Positions 11,535 through 21,369 of a DNA stretch of 64,000 nt are shown in pieces (positions within the stretch are counted from its first letter, which is position 1; each line of letters starts with the position of its first letter). The position numbers were made by a program, and so were the translations under genes. The notes beneath the pieces are model-generated. The model made no database searches. It was given only the letters and a program-made list of their open reading frames with translations, and had not been told where the DNA came from. Source of the stretch: Symbiodinium microadriaticum. Its lineage: Eukaryota; Sar; Dinophyceae; Suessiales; Symbiodiniaceae. The DNA is taken from positions 189,114 through 253,113 of the forward strand of contig LSRX01000753.1 in NCBI GenBank assembly GCA_001939145.1. Reading direction: 5' to 3'.

Positions 11535-11919
11535 GGGGGGAGGGGGGGTCTCGTCCACTTTTGTGGTTCTGCGCTTCCTCACTTCAGAGCACGAGCTGTC
11601 ATTGTCTGCTTCCGCGCTTTTGCTTTTTCCGCTTCTCGGCCTTCTGCCCGTGTTTGCTTCTCGTTGTCTGCTTGTCATTGATTCTGCTTTTGCTTTTCTG
11701 CTTCTCTGCTTTAAGGCTTTCGCTCTCGTGCTTTTCCGGTTTGCAGTTGTTTGGTTTCTGTTTGTTCTTGCTTATGCTCTTGCGTTTATTAAGTCTAATC
11801 AGTAACAACAACTGTTTTAAGAGAAATAAAATCAACAGCGACATCGATTTCGTCATCAACAGCAGTAACAGCAGCAGCAACAACAGCAACAACTATATGC
11901 TCGACAAGTACAACTACCA

Positions 11920-11982
11920 AATACATACATACATACATACATGTATGTATGTATGTATGTATGTATGTATGTATGCATACAC
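11920..11982. repeat. (CATA)n/(TATG)n palindromic microsatellite
   Basis: About five copies of ATAC are followed directly by about nine copies of ATGT/GTAT, so the two halves are reverse complements around position 11940. The tract can fold into a long perfect hairpin or cruciform. Confidence 0.9.
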
Positions 11983-12067
11983 ATAGTATAGTATAGTGCT
12001 TATGAGTATAGAGTCTATATGGAATATATAGCATCTATCGTGTGTGCATTATATGTTTAGGACATAT

Positions 12068-12074
12068 TATGTAT

Positions 12075-12108
<34 letters not shown>

Positions 12109-12195
12109 ATAGAGTTTCTACAGTATTTACAGTGTATTTTTAGTATATAGAGTCCATGTAGTCTATATAGTAAATGCAGTATATATAGCATATAG

Positions 12196-12232
<37 letters not shown>

Positions 12233-12262
12233 TTATATATATATATATATGTGTGTGTGTAT
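12068..12262. repeat. AT-rich (TA)n microsatellite cluster
   Basis: Three TA dinucleotide runs (about 12070-12112, 12197-12229 and 12233-12250) are separated by TATAG- and AGT-containing spacers, and end in GTGTGTGTATAGATAGATAG. Simple repeats with no gene. Confidence 0.9.
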
Positions 12263-12627
12263 AGATAGATAGTTTATGGTTGTCGAGGGAAAGCGTCAGC
12301 GTGGCCACGACGGACCAGGCATTATTCAGTGCTGGTCGATAAAGGAGGGCTCATTTTTGTCGCCATCATTTTTTGAATCTGTGGTTTTTCGCCTGCTTGG
12401 TAATAGTATTAGCATGCACGGCAATATCAATATGAATATAATATTTTTTCATATTAGTGTAATTAACAATGAAAGTAGAGTACATATACACATATATATA
12501 TGTACATTATTACATGTTATTGCTATAATAATGATATCAATATATATAGCAATATTGATATTAGTATTCATACAACGATTATTAATACTAGCTTTGTACT
12601 TGTCCACTTCTCCCCTACACTGCTCCA

Positions 12628-13330
12628 GAGGACAAAATGCTTACTCCCCAAGCCTGGCGACTGCATGCTGGTGGATCCAGGACCATGCTAAAATGCTTTG
12701 CCCATCTTTGCCCCAAATAGTGGTGGATTTACTAGCCCAAAAAACCGAAGACGGGTGGTATTTAGAAGCACACCCAAAATTGATTTTATTTGCCCAAGTA
12801 CTGCTGCGACCGCCGATTGCAAACTATGTGGGCCATGCTTTGTAGTTTACAATGATCTCGGCTCACGAGGGCACACAGGCACATTGTTCAACTGCCACGA
12901 ACACGCCGCTGGAAGCTTGTCCCCAGAAGCACCTTGCCGTCCCGCGCGCCCAGTAACCACCGATCTCTGCATGTTTGACGGAAGGCCAACTGCCGATGGG
13001 GTTCAGCAAGATTCGAGACCGCGGCTAAAATGCTTTCTACCAACTACTGCCAAAACTCGTGGATCCCGGACCGTGCTCGCAGCAGCCACTACTCTCCGCA
13101 CTCTTGACGCAACCCGCTCGCACTGATGGACCAACATAGTCTTCCACAAGCACTGCCGGATCCCGAAGCACAACCAACCTGCTCCACCTCGAGTAGAAAT
13201 TGGCGGTTCCAAAAGCACGGCAAAATGCTGTCCCCCGTGGTACTGGCATCCCAGAGGTATGGCCGGCGCTTCGCAGGCGCTGGATCCCCCCCCCCCCCGC
13301 GCCAAAAAAAAATTCGACAGAAATTCGGCA
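12628..13330. repeat. Degenerate dispersed repeat marked by AAAATGCT and GGATCC motifs
   Basis: The octamer AAAATGCT recurs at about 12636, 12690, 13027 and 13223. Each time it is preceded by a similar CC-rich segment, and copies of GGATCC(A/C)GGACC or GGATCCC lie nearby (about 12673, 13062, 13156, 13283). The segment also contains a C run followed by an A run (about 13287-13310). This looks like several decayed copies of one element; unit length and boundaries are unclear. Confidence 0.4.
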
Positions 13331-13747
13331 ACCTGAGGTTTTTGTTGATTATATCATATATGCATGCACCATCCGAACCAGCCGTTTCTGCCATGGTTAC
13401 ATCATGGAAGTATGGGCTGTGATTTGATCACAGTGGGGGCTTTTGTGTGCTCTGGTCCCACAAGAGCTGGTCAGACAATCGTGGGATAGCTCGAAGGAGC
13501 ATGCGCGGGCTGGTGAGTCAGACACTTAAGGTTTGCCTGCAAGCTAGCTATTCTACACCAGCGAAACCACCGGACAGGAGAGAGAGAAGTGAGGAAGCAC
13601 CATATCGCAAGCACTTCAACAGAGACCCTTGACAAAACCAGGCTACAGCACGGGTAGGGGTTATGTAGGCCAAGGCATCAGGCCTCCTGTAGGAGGATCG
13701 GGAGTACTAGAGTTGGGTGGGATAGATGGCCTTGAGCATCATTTGCG

Positions 13748-14317
13748 ATGCTACCCAGGTATAACGTCTCCGACCACCCTAGTGTCCTGGCAGCCTTGGC
13801 CGTGGCAGGCGGACTGTCCGCAGCTCTAGAGCGACAGTTGTGCACCCTAACTCTAGGCATTTGGCACCGGATCGCAGACTATTGCCTGCCATACTCGGAC
13901 GGCAAAGTCGTCACAGACCTTGGGGCTGGCGATGGCACACTGGGGAAGCTTTTGCAGGCAGGGTCCGAAGAGTATACGGGGACTGGGGACGGAGCGGCCG
14001 ATGCCCTGATTTCCAACACCCGAATGCGGATGCCCGGGGAGATGCCTGAAACCGGCGCCACAGGAATCCCAATGAACAAGCAGACAACGGCAGTGTGCCT
14101 TGAAAGGTTTGGTGCTTCTGATGGACACAGAAGGGTAGGACATGGTAGGACAAGGATGGTTTTTCTGGCGTGTGGGGAGACTGAACCAAGCCAAGCTGTC
14201 TCTTACATTGCGGAAGTGTCGGAGCAACTCGCTAACCTTGCAGCAGCTAATGTGGAAAATTGCGTGTCTGGAGTAGCAATCTGCCGACTAGCAGTGTGTC
14301 ATGCCGAGCATCTCTAA
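13748..14317 (+). CDS. Possible fragment of a class I methyltransferase (motif I only)
   Basis: Within a 189-codon plus-strand frame, codons near 13906-13950 read KVVTDLGAGDGTLGKLLQ. This fits motif I (the SAM-binding glycine loop D-L-G-A-G-D-G) of class I methyltransferases, preceded by a plausible helix (ALERQLCTLTLGIWHRI). The residues after it do not follow the family, so an intron probably interrupts the frame soon after about 13970. No other methyltransferase motif was found within reach. This could be one real exon of a larger gene, or a chance match. Confidence 0.3.
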   Translation: MLPRYNVSDHPSVLAALAVAGGLSAALERQLCTLTLGIWHRIADYCLPYSDGKVVTDLGAGDGTLGKLLQAGSEEYTGTGDGAADALISNTRMRMPGEMPETGATGIPMNKQTTAVCLERFGASDGHRRVGHGRTRMVFLACGETEPSQAVSYIAEVSEQLANLAAANVENCVSGVAICRLAVCHAEHL

Positions 14318-14641
14318 GTAGCTAAGCGCAGAAGTTACGATGCACGCATTAGCGCATGGGAAGGTTGCCATAAGCGGACACCCGAATTTATACAGAATTG
14401 CTGCAATTTGGGCCAGATGGAGCTCATCAACACCTCGGCAATTACTGATTTACAGCCTTTGGAGCTGTAGCATGCTGTAATTCCCGGAAGCGCAGAGGTT
14501 TGGGCTAACGCGCAATTGGCAAAAAGAAGTCCTCAATCGTCGATCTCGCAAGGCATCATGTGAGCGCTTAAATTCTCATCAGACTCAGACGGGCTCCGAT
14601 CGAAGCAGAAAGGTTTCGAACAGAGCCCATTTCATGGGTGG

Positions 14642-15565
14642 ATGTGTGGGGGCGTTGGTCCCGCTGGCTCAGTCTTTGGCCCCTGTGACCCCGATCTGTC
14701 GCACGCTGGCGAAAAGGAAAGGGAGGAGGCCAGCGCCGGCCGCACAAGGAAGAGAATGCTGAGGAGGGGGAGGAGGTGTTCAGTGTTTAGGATGTTTGAC
14801 ACCACAGTCCATGAGCGAGCGAAAACTTCTGATAACATTGCCTGCACACGTGAGACCCTCCCCTGCACCGCTTTTTGTGTGGCTTTCTCCGGGCATCCCA
14901 ACAGGCTCGGACCATGTTCAACGTGGAACTTCGGTGGCAGACGATGCTTTGCTTGTCTACTCAGAACGATGCACGAGAAAGACTCAGGACCCATTCCCTC
15001 CAGACAACTGCTCACACTTGAAACTTGCCTGCATGCGGGAGAGACCGAGTTCAATGCAGCCAGGCAGAAGTTGTTATGGCTGCAGGAGAGTGTCGAGAGT
15101 GAATGGAATAGGAGAGGCCAATTCTGGGGAGTTGCGGCCGCCCTCTGCCAGCTCTGTGCACATGCCATCCTGAGGATCGTGAAGAGCGATGGTGTCGAGT
15201 TTCTGCGTCTCCAGCCAGAACAATCCCTCGACCTGGTCGTCGCCACTTTTGCCGTGCACTTCATGGACAGGGCCAGCCTTGACAAGGACACAGTCACAAA
15301 GCAGCTGTTGTTAAGTTGCCTGGATTTGCCTGGAAGGGGGCTTCTGAGAGGAGCTTACACGAGTGCTGGGCCCCGATGGCCGAGCCATGTGGTTCAGCCC
15401 TTCGGAAGACTTGACTGTGCAGAATCCTGTTTCATTTCAGGAGGCATCGCATTGTTGTCTCGTTCACGACACCTGTCCGCTGCTGAACCTTCCGAGGCTT
15501 CTCTCAGACATCTACGCTTTTTGGCAACGAGGACCTCGCACGGCCATGCCAGAATCCTAAGGTAA
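14642..15565 (+). CDS. Unrecognised protein, probable exon(s)
   Basis: A plus-strand frame of 307 codons is open here. Its middle (about codons 130-225) has well-formed amphipathic helices (FNAARQKLLWLQESVESEW, QSLDLVVATFAVHFMDR). After about 15350 a different frame looks more protein-like (EDLTVQNPVSFQEASHCC, LLSDIYAFWQRGP, stop near 15560), which suggests an intron around 15340-15370. I do not recognise the family. The minus-strand frame over the same bases (14632-15297) looks like a shadow. Confidence 0.35.
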   Translation: MCGGVGPAGSVFGPCDPDLSHAGEKEREEASAGRTRKRMLRRGRRCSVFRMFDTTVHERAKTSDNIACTRETLPCTAFCVAFSGHPNRLGPCSTWNFGGRRCFACLLRTMHEKDSGPIPSRQLLTLETCLHAGETEFNAARQKLLWLQESVESEWNRRGQFWGVAAALCQLCAHAILRIVKSDGVEFLRLQPEQSLDLVVATFAVHFMDRASLDKDTVTKQLLLSCLDLPGRGLLRGAYTSAGPRWPSHVVQPFGRLDCAESCFISGGIALLSRSRHLSAAEPSEASLRHLRFLATRTSHGHARILR

Positions 15566-16164
15566 GGACCAAGTAGGCGTCTAAGCGATCTAGGGAATGA
15601 AGAGGCCGTGAGAGTAGATTAGCCGAATATGACAAAGATATGATCATGCATGTGCTACAGAACTCTTGAAGCAGCAGCTGGTGCTGTCAACCGGGACTGG
15701 GCTTCTTGGCCAGAACCGTCTAGGAAAGGATCGTCTGGGAGCTGTAGCTTGTGAACCGAAGAGCATGACTCCGAGAGACCTAAGACCTATTGCCCTGGGA
15801 CTTCACTCGGGTCTCTTTCTTTCGGACGAGCGGCTGGGAAAAAGAAATCCTACGCCTTTACAGCGCAGATTCTCATCTTGCCGTGGATCGGGATCCGGTT
15901 GGATCTATGTGTGAGAGCAGACGGCAGATACTGAATTGGGGTGAAATGCACGGTGCTTATTGCACTCGCCATCGCAAAGAGCTTGAAACAGGGAGGTGAA
16001 AGGGCTGGGCTGAAGCATTCTTGCGTCTGGCCATCTGGCAATAACTCCATGGAGAATGACAACGCCATACACTGCGTTGATACAGACTGCTTTCGGACGC
16101 AAGCATAATTGAGCTTCTTCCGCACTTGGAATTGCCCGTGAAACTTCAGTGGAGCAGCGGCCTC

Positions 16165-16222
16165 TGCGTGAGTGTGAATGAGTGAGTGAGTGAGTGAGTG
16201 AGTGAGAGAGTGTGTGTGTACA
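16165..16222. repeat. (GTGA)n microsatellite
   Basis: About ten GTGA/GAGT tetranucleotides are followed by a short GT run. Simple repeat, possibly intronic. Confidence 0.9.
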
Positions 16223-16517
16223 TACACTGGTGCAGGAGTTCAATCGACTCTACTACTCGGTCGGATTTGAGAAGGATGGTGGTGCCTCTGCAGCTTCCAA
16301 GCCAACCGCAGTGCTGAGGATTACCCGGCCTGCATCCTACGATGACTTGCGAAACCACATTGAGCAGCGGTGCCACAGCAATTTGAAGCAGATGTCTGAT
16401 GACATGATAGCTCGGCTGATTGCCTTAATTCCACATGATTTGAAAGAGTTGGACATCCGGCTGGATGTTTTTGAGTTTGTCCCACAACCGTCCAGAGATG
16501 GCTTGATCCAGTGCTGA
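16212..16517 (+). CDS. Unrecognised small exon
   Basis: A frame of 101 codons ends with a stop at 16517. From about 16233 it reads like a protein (EFNRLYYSVGFEKDGG, then SYDDLRNHIEQRCHSNLKQ and MIARLIALIPHDLKELDIRL). An acceptor AG|G lies near 16230 just after the GTGA repeat, so the real exon probably starts there. It could be the 3' exon of the gene suggested at 14.6-15.6 kb. No known domain. Confidence 0.35.
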   Translation: MCVHTLVQEFNRLYYSVGFEKDGGASAASKPTAVLRITRPASYDDLRNHIEQRCHSNLKQMSDDMIARLIALIPHDLKELDIRLDVFEFVPQPSRDGLIQC

Positions 16518-17052
16518 CAACACTTGGGATGGCTCTTGTGGCTTCGAAGCGAGCTGCATGTGCAAGCAGGATCCCCAAATATCTTCTCACGGGACCAATT
16601 AGCCTTTTTCCGAGGAGCATGTAAAGATTTTCTGGCTTTTCGAGCGAGGCATAGCGCAGCCTCACAAGACCTGAGAAAGTGCAGGCTGGTCATTTCTGGC
16701 GCTTGAACAGTAAAAGTGCTTGCAGTCCATGTTCGGTATATCCCCTTCCACGGACGGTAGATATGAATCAATCTCGTGCGGTGGCTTTAGTGGAAGCGGC
16801 AGTAGCTGTACGGAAGATCACGAATGACAAGAATAACATGATGATGGCCACGCTCAGAATGACAAGCCATCACGATGGCCCTCAACACGATGCCGGCTCC
16901 TTTTTTGAAGTGTATTCCGCCGCCTTGCATTCAGTTTCATGACACCTTCGTCGATTCAAAATGTACTCACGCATACCGTCCTGCACATGCAAATGCAGTC
17001 CTTACATTTAGATCATATAGAAATATGGCCGAAAGTGTTTCCATGCCTAATC

Positions 17053-17130
17053 ACCCTAAACCCCAAACCCTTATAGTACCCTTATAGTACCTCCTATAGA
17101 TCCCTCAAAGGGACCCCTAAACCCTAAACA
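17053..17130. repeat. Telomere-like CCCTAAA motifs with a CCCTTATAGTA direct repeat
   Basis: Four CCCTAAA-type units (ccctaaacccc, ccctaaaccctaaac) flank two adjacent copies of cccttatagtac. CCCTAAA is the plant-type telomere unit that dinoflagellates also use. The copies are short, degenerate and interstitial. Confidence 0.6.
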
Positions 17131-17972
17131 AATCAAGCATGAAGCATATTGCCAGGTCCATGCCTCGCCAAGGGCGATTTGCAGTTTTCTGAGTCGGTCG
17201 AGCCGCAGCCGAGTTCTCCGCAACAAGATGTAGTCAGACTGATATTATGTTTGGCTTTGGGGTTTCATGCTTATACATGTATGACTTATATGTTCCAGCC
17301 CAGCACTGACAAAACTTAAACTGACTGCCACGAAGACAGTGCCTGCAAAGTGCTGATGCTTGCCATCCGGCAACGGCTCCAGCAGTCGTTGCCTGACTCG
17401 TGCGCGCGTTCCAGAAAAAAGTTGCCGGTCGCTGGATTCCAGTGATGCGTAGTTGTACTACACCCAAAGAGCCTTCTGGACTTCGTTGGCTTTGGCCTAG
17501 GTCTCGGGTTGTCAAGTGTCCTCCGGCGTGCGTCTCACCTTCCCCCTCAAAGTTCGTCGGGCGGCTCTCGCGGATGTCAATGGAACTTTGCTGCAAGCTC
17601 CACTGTTGAGCAAGACGCATAGATGGGTGACTTCGAACAGCTGGTTACTAGGCTTGCATGAGCAGGGGTAGCTAGGAACATGATGCAAGCTCATTTCGTG
17701 GTCAGCACATCAAACCGAAGTCAATCGTACTGTTGGGATCGTGCCAGGTACTCCTTCGTTGGATGCTGCGATATTGGTGTCAGAATGTAGACACATCCCA
17801 TTTGCCCGGAACGAAAGGGTGGGCATTCCGCAGGAAGAGACGGCAGATGAAAGACTCGAGGCCGTTTAGGCTCGCGACATGAGCCGACGACGGTGGAACG
17901 TTGGGCCGGGCACTGACGCATCTGCAGTGCATGCACAGCTGCGTTGTGTGATACGCGCCCAGCAAAGGCACC

Positions 17973-18056
17973 ATGGAGCCACCGCCTCCGCCCCCGCCCC
18001 CGCCACCAGAGGACTGCGCCACCTCAGAGTGGCTCGGAGTCATCTCTGACTGGTAG
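17973..18056 (+). CDS. Short proline-tract open frame
   Basis: ATG at 17973 opens 27 codons: Met-Glu, then ten prolines encoded by ccgccncc repeats, then EDCATSEWLGVISDW and a stop. It may be a first exon whose donor I cannot place, or only a GC-rich simple repeat that happens to be open on both strands (poly-Gly on the minus strand). Confidence 0.25.
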   Translation: MEPPPPPPPPPPEDCATSEWLGVISDW

Positions 18057-18523
18057 CTCGGTAGCTCCCTTTCTTCCATCGTTGCAGAGCTGAGGTTCCA
18101 CTCGAAGCAGACTGCTCATCCTGATGAGGCCAGGCGCCAGGCCTTCACCGCTGCAGGGAGGCAAAGAGAGAGTTGTTCTCGCCTGCGGTTGCTGCAGGAA
18201 GCCACGTTTGCAGAGCACGGCTTTGCACCGGCCGGGGTCAAAAGATTACACTTCCTGGGATCAGCCACACGAAGCGCATGCCTGCGATGAAGGCGCCTGT
18301 GATCGCACCACCGCGACCACAGACGGCGAGCCGACTCATACTCATTCCTCTGTGCAGAAAGGCAGGTAGTGCTGTAGCCCGTTGTTGACCGCACTGCGGG
18401 ATCAGGTTTTGCAGTGCGACCTTGACTGTTGGTCTGCACGAGGGCTTAGAGTCTTTCCGTGCGGATGCTCAGTTTTGGGGCTCCAGCTGGTCGTCCCGTA
18501 GTTTTGGCCGCAGAAGCTGCAGC

Positions 18524-20705
18524 ATGGCGGAAGATGACGGCGTTCCCTTTACGCTAGCAGCTCGTCTGACAGTGCTGTCAGACCCCGAACCTTCTAGCCT
18601 TCTGACTCGCCTCGACAAGCACCCTTGCGGAGGCATTGATTGCTGGTGGAGTCGCGGGTACGACTGTGGACTGCGCACTGCACCCTCTGGACACCTTCCG
18701 AACTCGGCTCCAGTCAGAAAAGGGATTCTGGGCCTCAGGCCTGGCCATTTTCACACTTACAAGCGAAGCATGCGAGAGCGTGATGTCATAAGCGTGCGCG
18801 TGTCTCTGTGTGTATGGTATGTACGGGTATGTATGTATGCATGCATATATACATATGTATATAGATCTATATATCCACGCAGTAATTACTGTTTCTGTGG
18901 GTGTGCATACACTGTTCGTTTGCTATACAATCCTGAGCTTTATGCGTACGCCCTCAAGTCTAGACAGATGCGCTCTTATAACATTTGCGGCCGACCTCAG
19001 ACTGGCTGTTCAGGAGGCTTTCGCGGAGCCTACAAGGGGATTCTCTCCGCTGCCATCGGATCTGCACCTGGTGCTGCCATGTTCTTCTCCACATACGAGA
19101 CCATGAAGAAGGTCGGTCCCTCACGAGATTCTTCTCAGAAACTAGTGAAGACATGCAGCCCGGGTGCTGCAGGTGTCCAAGAACTTTTCCGGGAACCAGG
19201 ACCCATGTGTCCGAGACGTAGTGAGGTTTAGCATCGCGTGCATCTAAGTCACTACATACATTCGGCATCAGCCTAGCCGGTAGGAGCACTGGACTCAACA
19301 TGCCGGCGCATCATCGTGCGGAGAAGCCATGGCTTGTTTGGTCAGGGAAACTTTGCTGCAAGTAGCCGATGAGCATTCGCAGAGTGTCAGCGGGCACACA
19401 GGCTGGATGCCTCTGACTGTCCGCACTGAGCAAAGGTGTTTCTCAAAGTATAGGCTGCAGGTTCTCCATTATGTACTTCTAGGGTAGGCCGTGAGACTCT
19501 ACAATTCCCTATCATTCAGGATAGACTTTCACAGGCAGGGAAATGCAGCGCATGTCTTCTGACCAGGCATGGGGGAAACCCGTTGAAACCAGCGCATGCC
19601 ATTCCATGGATCTCCACGCGAAAGGTTGTTGTGCTCGACCCGAGGTGCCGACGGCCAACATCACTCAGAACATGCAAGTCGGCAGGTATACGAGCCTGGC
19701 CAGAACCAAGCATTGATCTGGGGCCCGTCATTGTCTCTGACACGACATCCGCCAAGGAGGCTTACCGAAGCCATTGCCGCCATTTACAGAACCGGAGGTC
19801 TCGGAGCTTTCTATGTAGGCTATGGGACAATGGTGCCTCAGCTGCTCCGGCTCCTTGCGGAATTGGGCTTTGAGTTAGCCTCGCCTGGCGTGCCCAGGTC
19901 ATGCGAGAGATCCCTTTCTCGTTCATCCAGTTTCCACTCTATGAGAGGTCCGCGGGCGACAGTCCGCTTCTTTCCGTAGCCATCCAGCGACGATGTTCCA
20001 TTCCAGTGCAGGTTCAAGAAGATAATAGCTGAGAGGCAAGGCAGCGAGACAAGTGCCATTCAAGGCCACAGCTCCGTGCGCCAGACTCCTATTTTGAGCA
20101 TACCATGGCTTTGCGAAGGTGCAGCCTGTGGCTCGCTAGCTGGTGGCATAGCTGGTGGCCGCTTGAAAGCAACACTCGGCTTTGTGCAGATCTCGAAGAA
20201 AGAAACCGCTTTCTGTAGAGTGAATCCAGAAGCTTGGCAGGAGCACCTTAGTCCTAACATGTCCTGATAGTATGTTGAGTTCAAGTTTCGCAGCCTAGGC
20301 ACCACCACTCCCCTCGATGTGGCGAAAACCCGAATCATGCTAGAGAAGGTGGAAGAGGGTGTGAAGAGCTCAGTATGCGTCCGACACGTTTCGTCTGCCC
20401 AAAGTTTACCTACTTGATGCTTCTGGCCATTGTTTCCTTGAGGCTGCTCGAAAGTACGATGGCACTATGCAGACTCTCAGAGTTATTGCAGCAGAGGAGG
20501 GCATTCCAGGACGTGAACAAGTAGATTGCTGTTTGAGCGAATGAATGCTAATCCAGATGGTGGTGGCATTCCTGCATGCACCGACTCCTTGTCAGGACTC
20601 TTCAGGGGGATCGGGCCCCGCGTTAGTTGGATCACGATTGGAGGCTTCATCTTCTTCGGAGCATACGAGGGAGCTCAAAAGAATCTCGGCTGCAAACAGG
20701 CATGA
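18524..20705 (+). CDS. Mitochondrial-type S-adenosylmethionine carrier (SLC25A26/SAMC family)
   Basis: This gene encodes a six-helix carrier of the SLC25 family that exchanges S-adenosylmethionine for S-adenosylhomocysteine across the mitochondrial (or plastid) inner membrane. Exons, in order: 18633-18738 ([20 protein letters not shown], first PxD signature); 19014-about 19111 ([30 protein letters not shown]); about 19299-19346 ([10 protein letters not shown]); 19645-19685 ([13 protein letters not shown]); 19757-19832 ([19 protein letters not shown]); 19898-19947 ([17 protein letters not shown]); 20012 on ([10 protein letters not shown]); about 20120 ([11 protein letters not shown]); about 20292-20350 ([13 protein letters not shown], third signature); about 20455-20519 ([16 protein letters not shown]); 20596-20705 ([33 protein letters not shown], stop). 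The intron at 18739-19013 begins with GC and that at 19347-19644 with GA. ATG 18524 (MAEDDGVPF) is a candidate start, but its join to the second exon is not settled. Confidence 0.88.
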
Positions 20706-21369
20706 CACGTGTAGCAGTTTGTGCCACAACATCTGACAAAGTCCAACTCCCAAGGGCCCTCCAGAGAACCGGCCTATGGTGACATGGCAATACTCCGCGA
20801 TACTGATTTTCCATAAGAAAGCTCGGTCCTGCGCTGTCGGCTTCGTACGAAGTACACCGGCGCCTGAGCAAGCGCGGCATCTTGGATGATGCACCTGCGC
20901 TTTAATACCTCACTTCCGTGCATCTGCTGCGCAGCATGTGCATGAGCGCCAATCGGCAATGCCAAAAAGAAACTAAACTAGTCATGCTGGCAGCCCGGGC
21001 CACGTATTCTGTTGATGAAGTGGCCACATCGATGGCGCCGTTGCAGCAGTTTTCTTGACGGAGAAAAGGGGCGCATGTCCCTGTGCCACGTCGCCGCTAT
21101 TTAACCACCTGGATGCACAATCCAACCCACACACATGCAAAACTGATCTAAGCCCTTGTGCCTAATTAGTAAGCTAGTCCTCTTCGTTCCCAAGCAAGTG
21201 CAGGGAGACAGATCGGGAATCGAACATGCCATCCTCAATGGAGGCCAATTTGGGATGCAGCCGCACCCATGTGTCATGTTGCTGCCGAGCAAAGCAGGTG
21301 CATCAGTGGAGGAGGTGCTGGCCTGTGACACGTCCTGTTTTTGGGTATGTGGCGCACCACTATCTGTAG
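20706..21369. other. Intergenic stretch between the carrier and ankyrin genes
   Basis: Only chance frames are seen (minus strand 20592-20965, plus strand 21156-21369). The first ankyrin exons upstream of 21370 may lie in its right part but show no clear repeat. Confidence 0.4.

Larger units (their letters stand above)
16518..18523. other. Intergenic stretch
   Basis: No domain-bearing frame is seen apart from the short proline-rich frame listed separately. Telomere-like motifs occur at 17.05-17.13 kb. The rest is unremarkable sequence at the usual GC content. Confidence 0.4.

Noticed and set aside
11017..11805. Plus-strand frame of 262 codons
   Set aside because: It runs through a GT microsatellite and poly-T; the Val/Cys/Phe-rich translation is a repeat artefact.
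17780..18079. Minus-strand frame with a poly-glycine tract
   Set aside because: The glycines come from a CCGCCC simple repeat; the plus-strand reading is at least as likely, and neither is strong.
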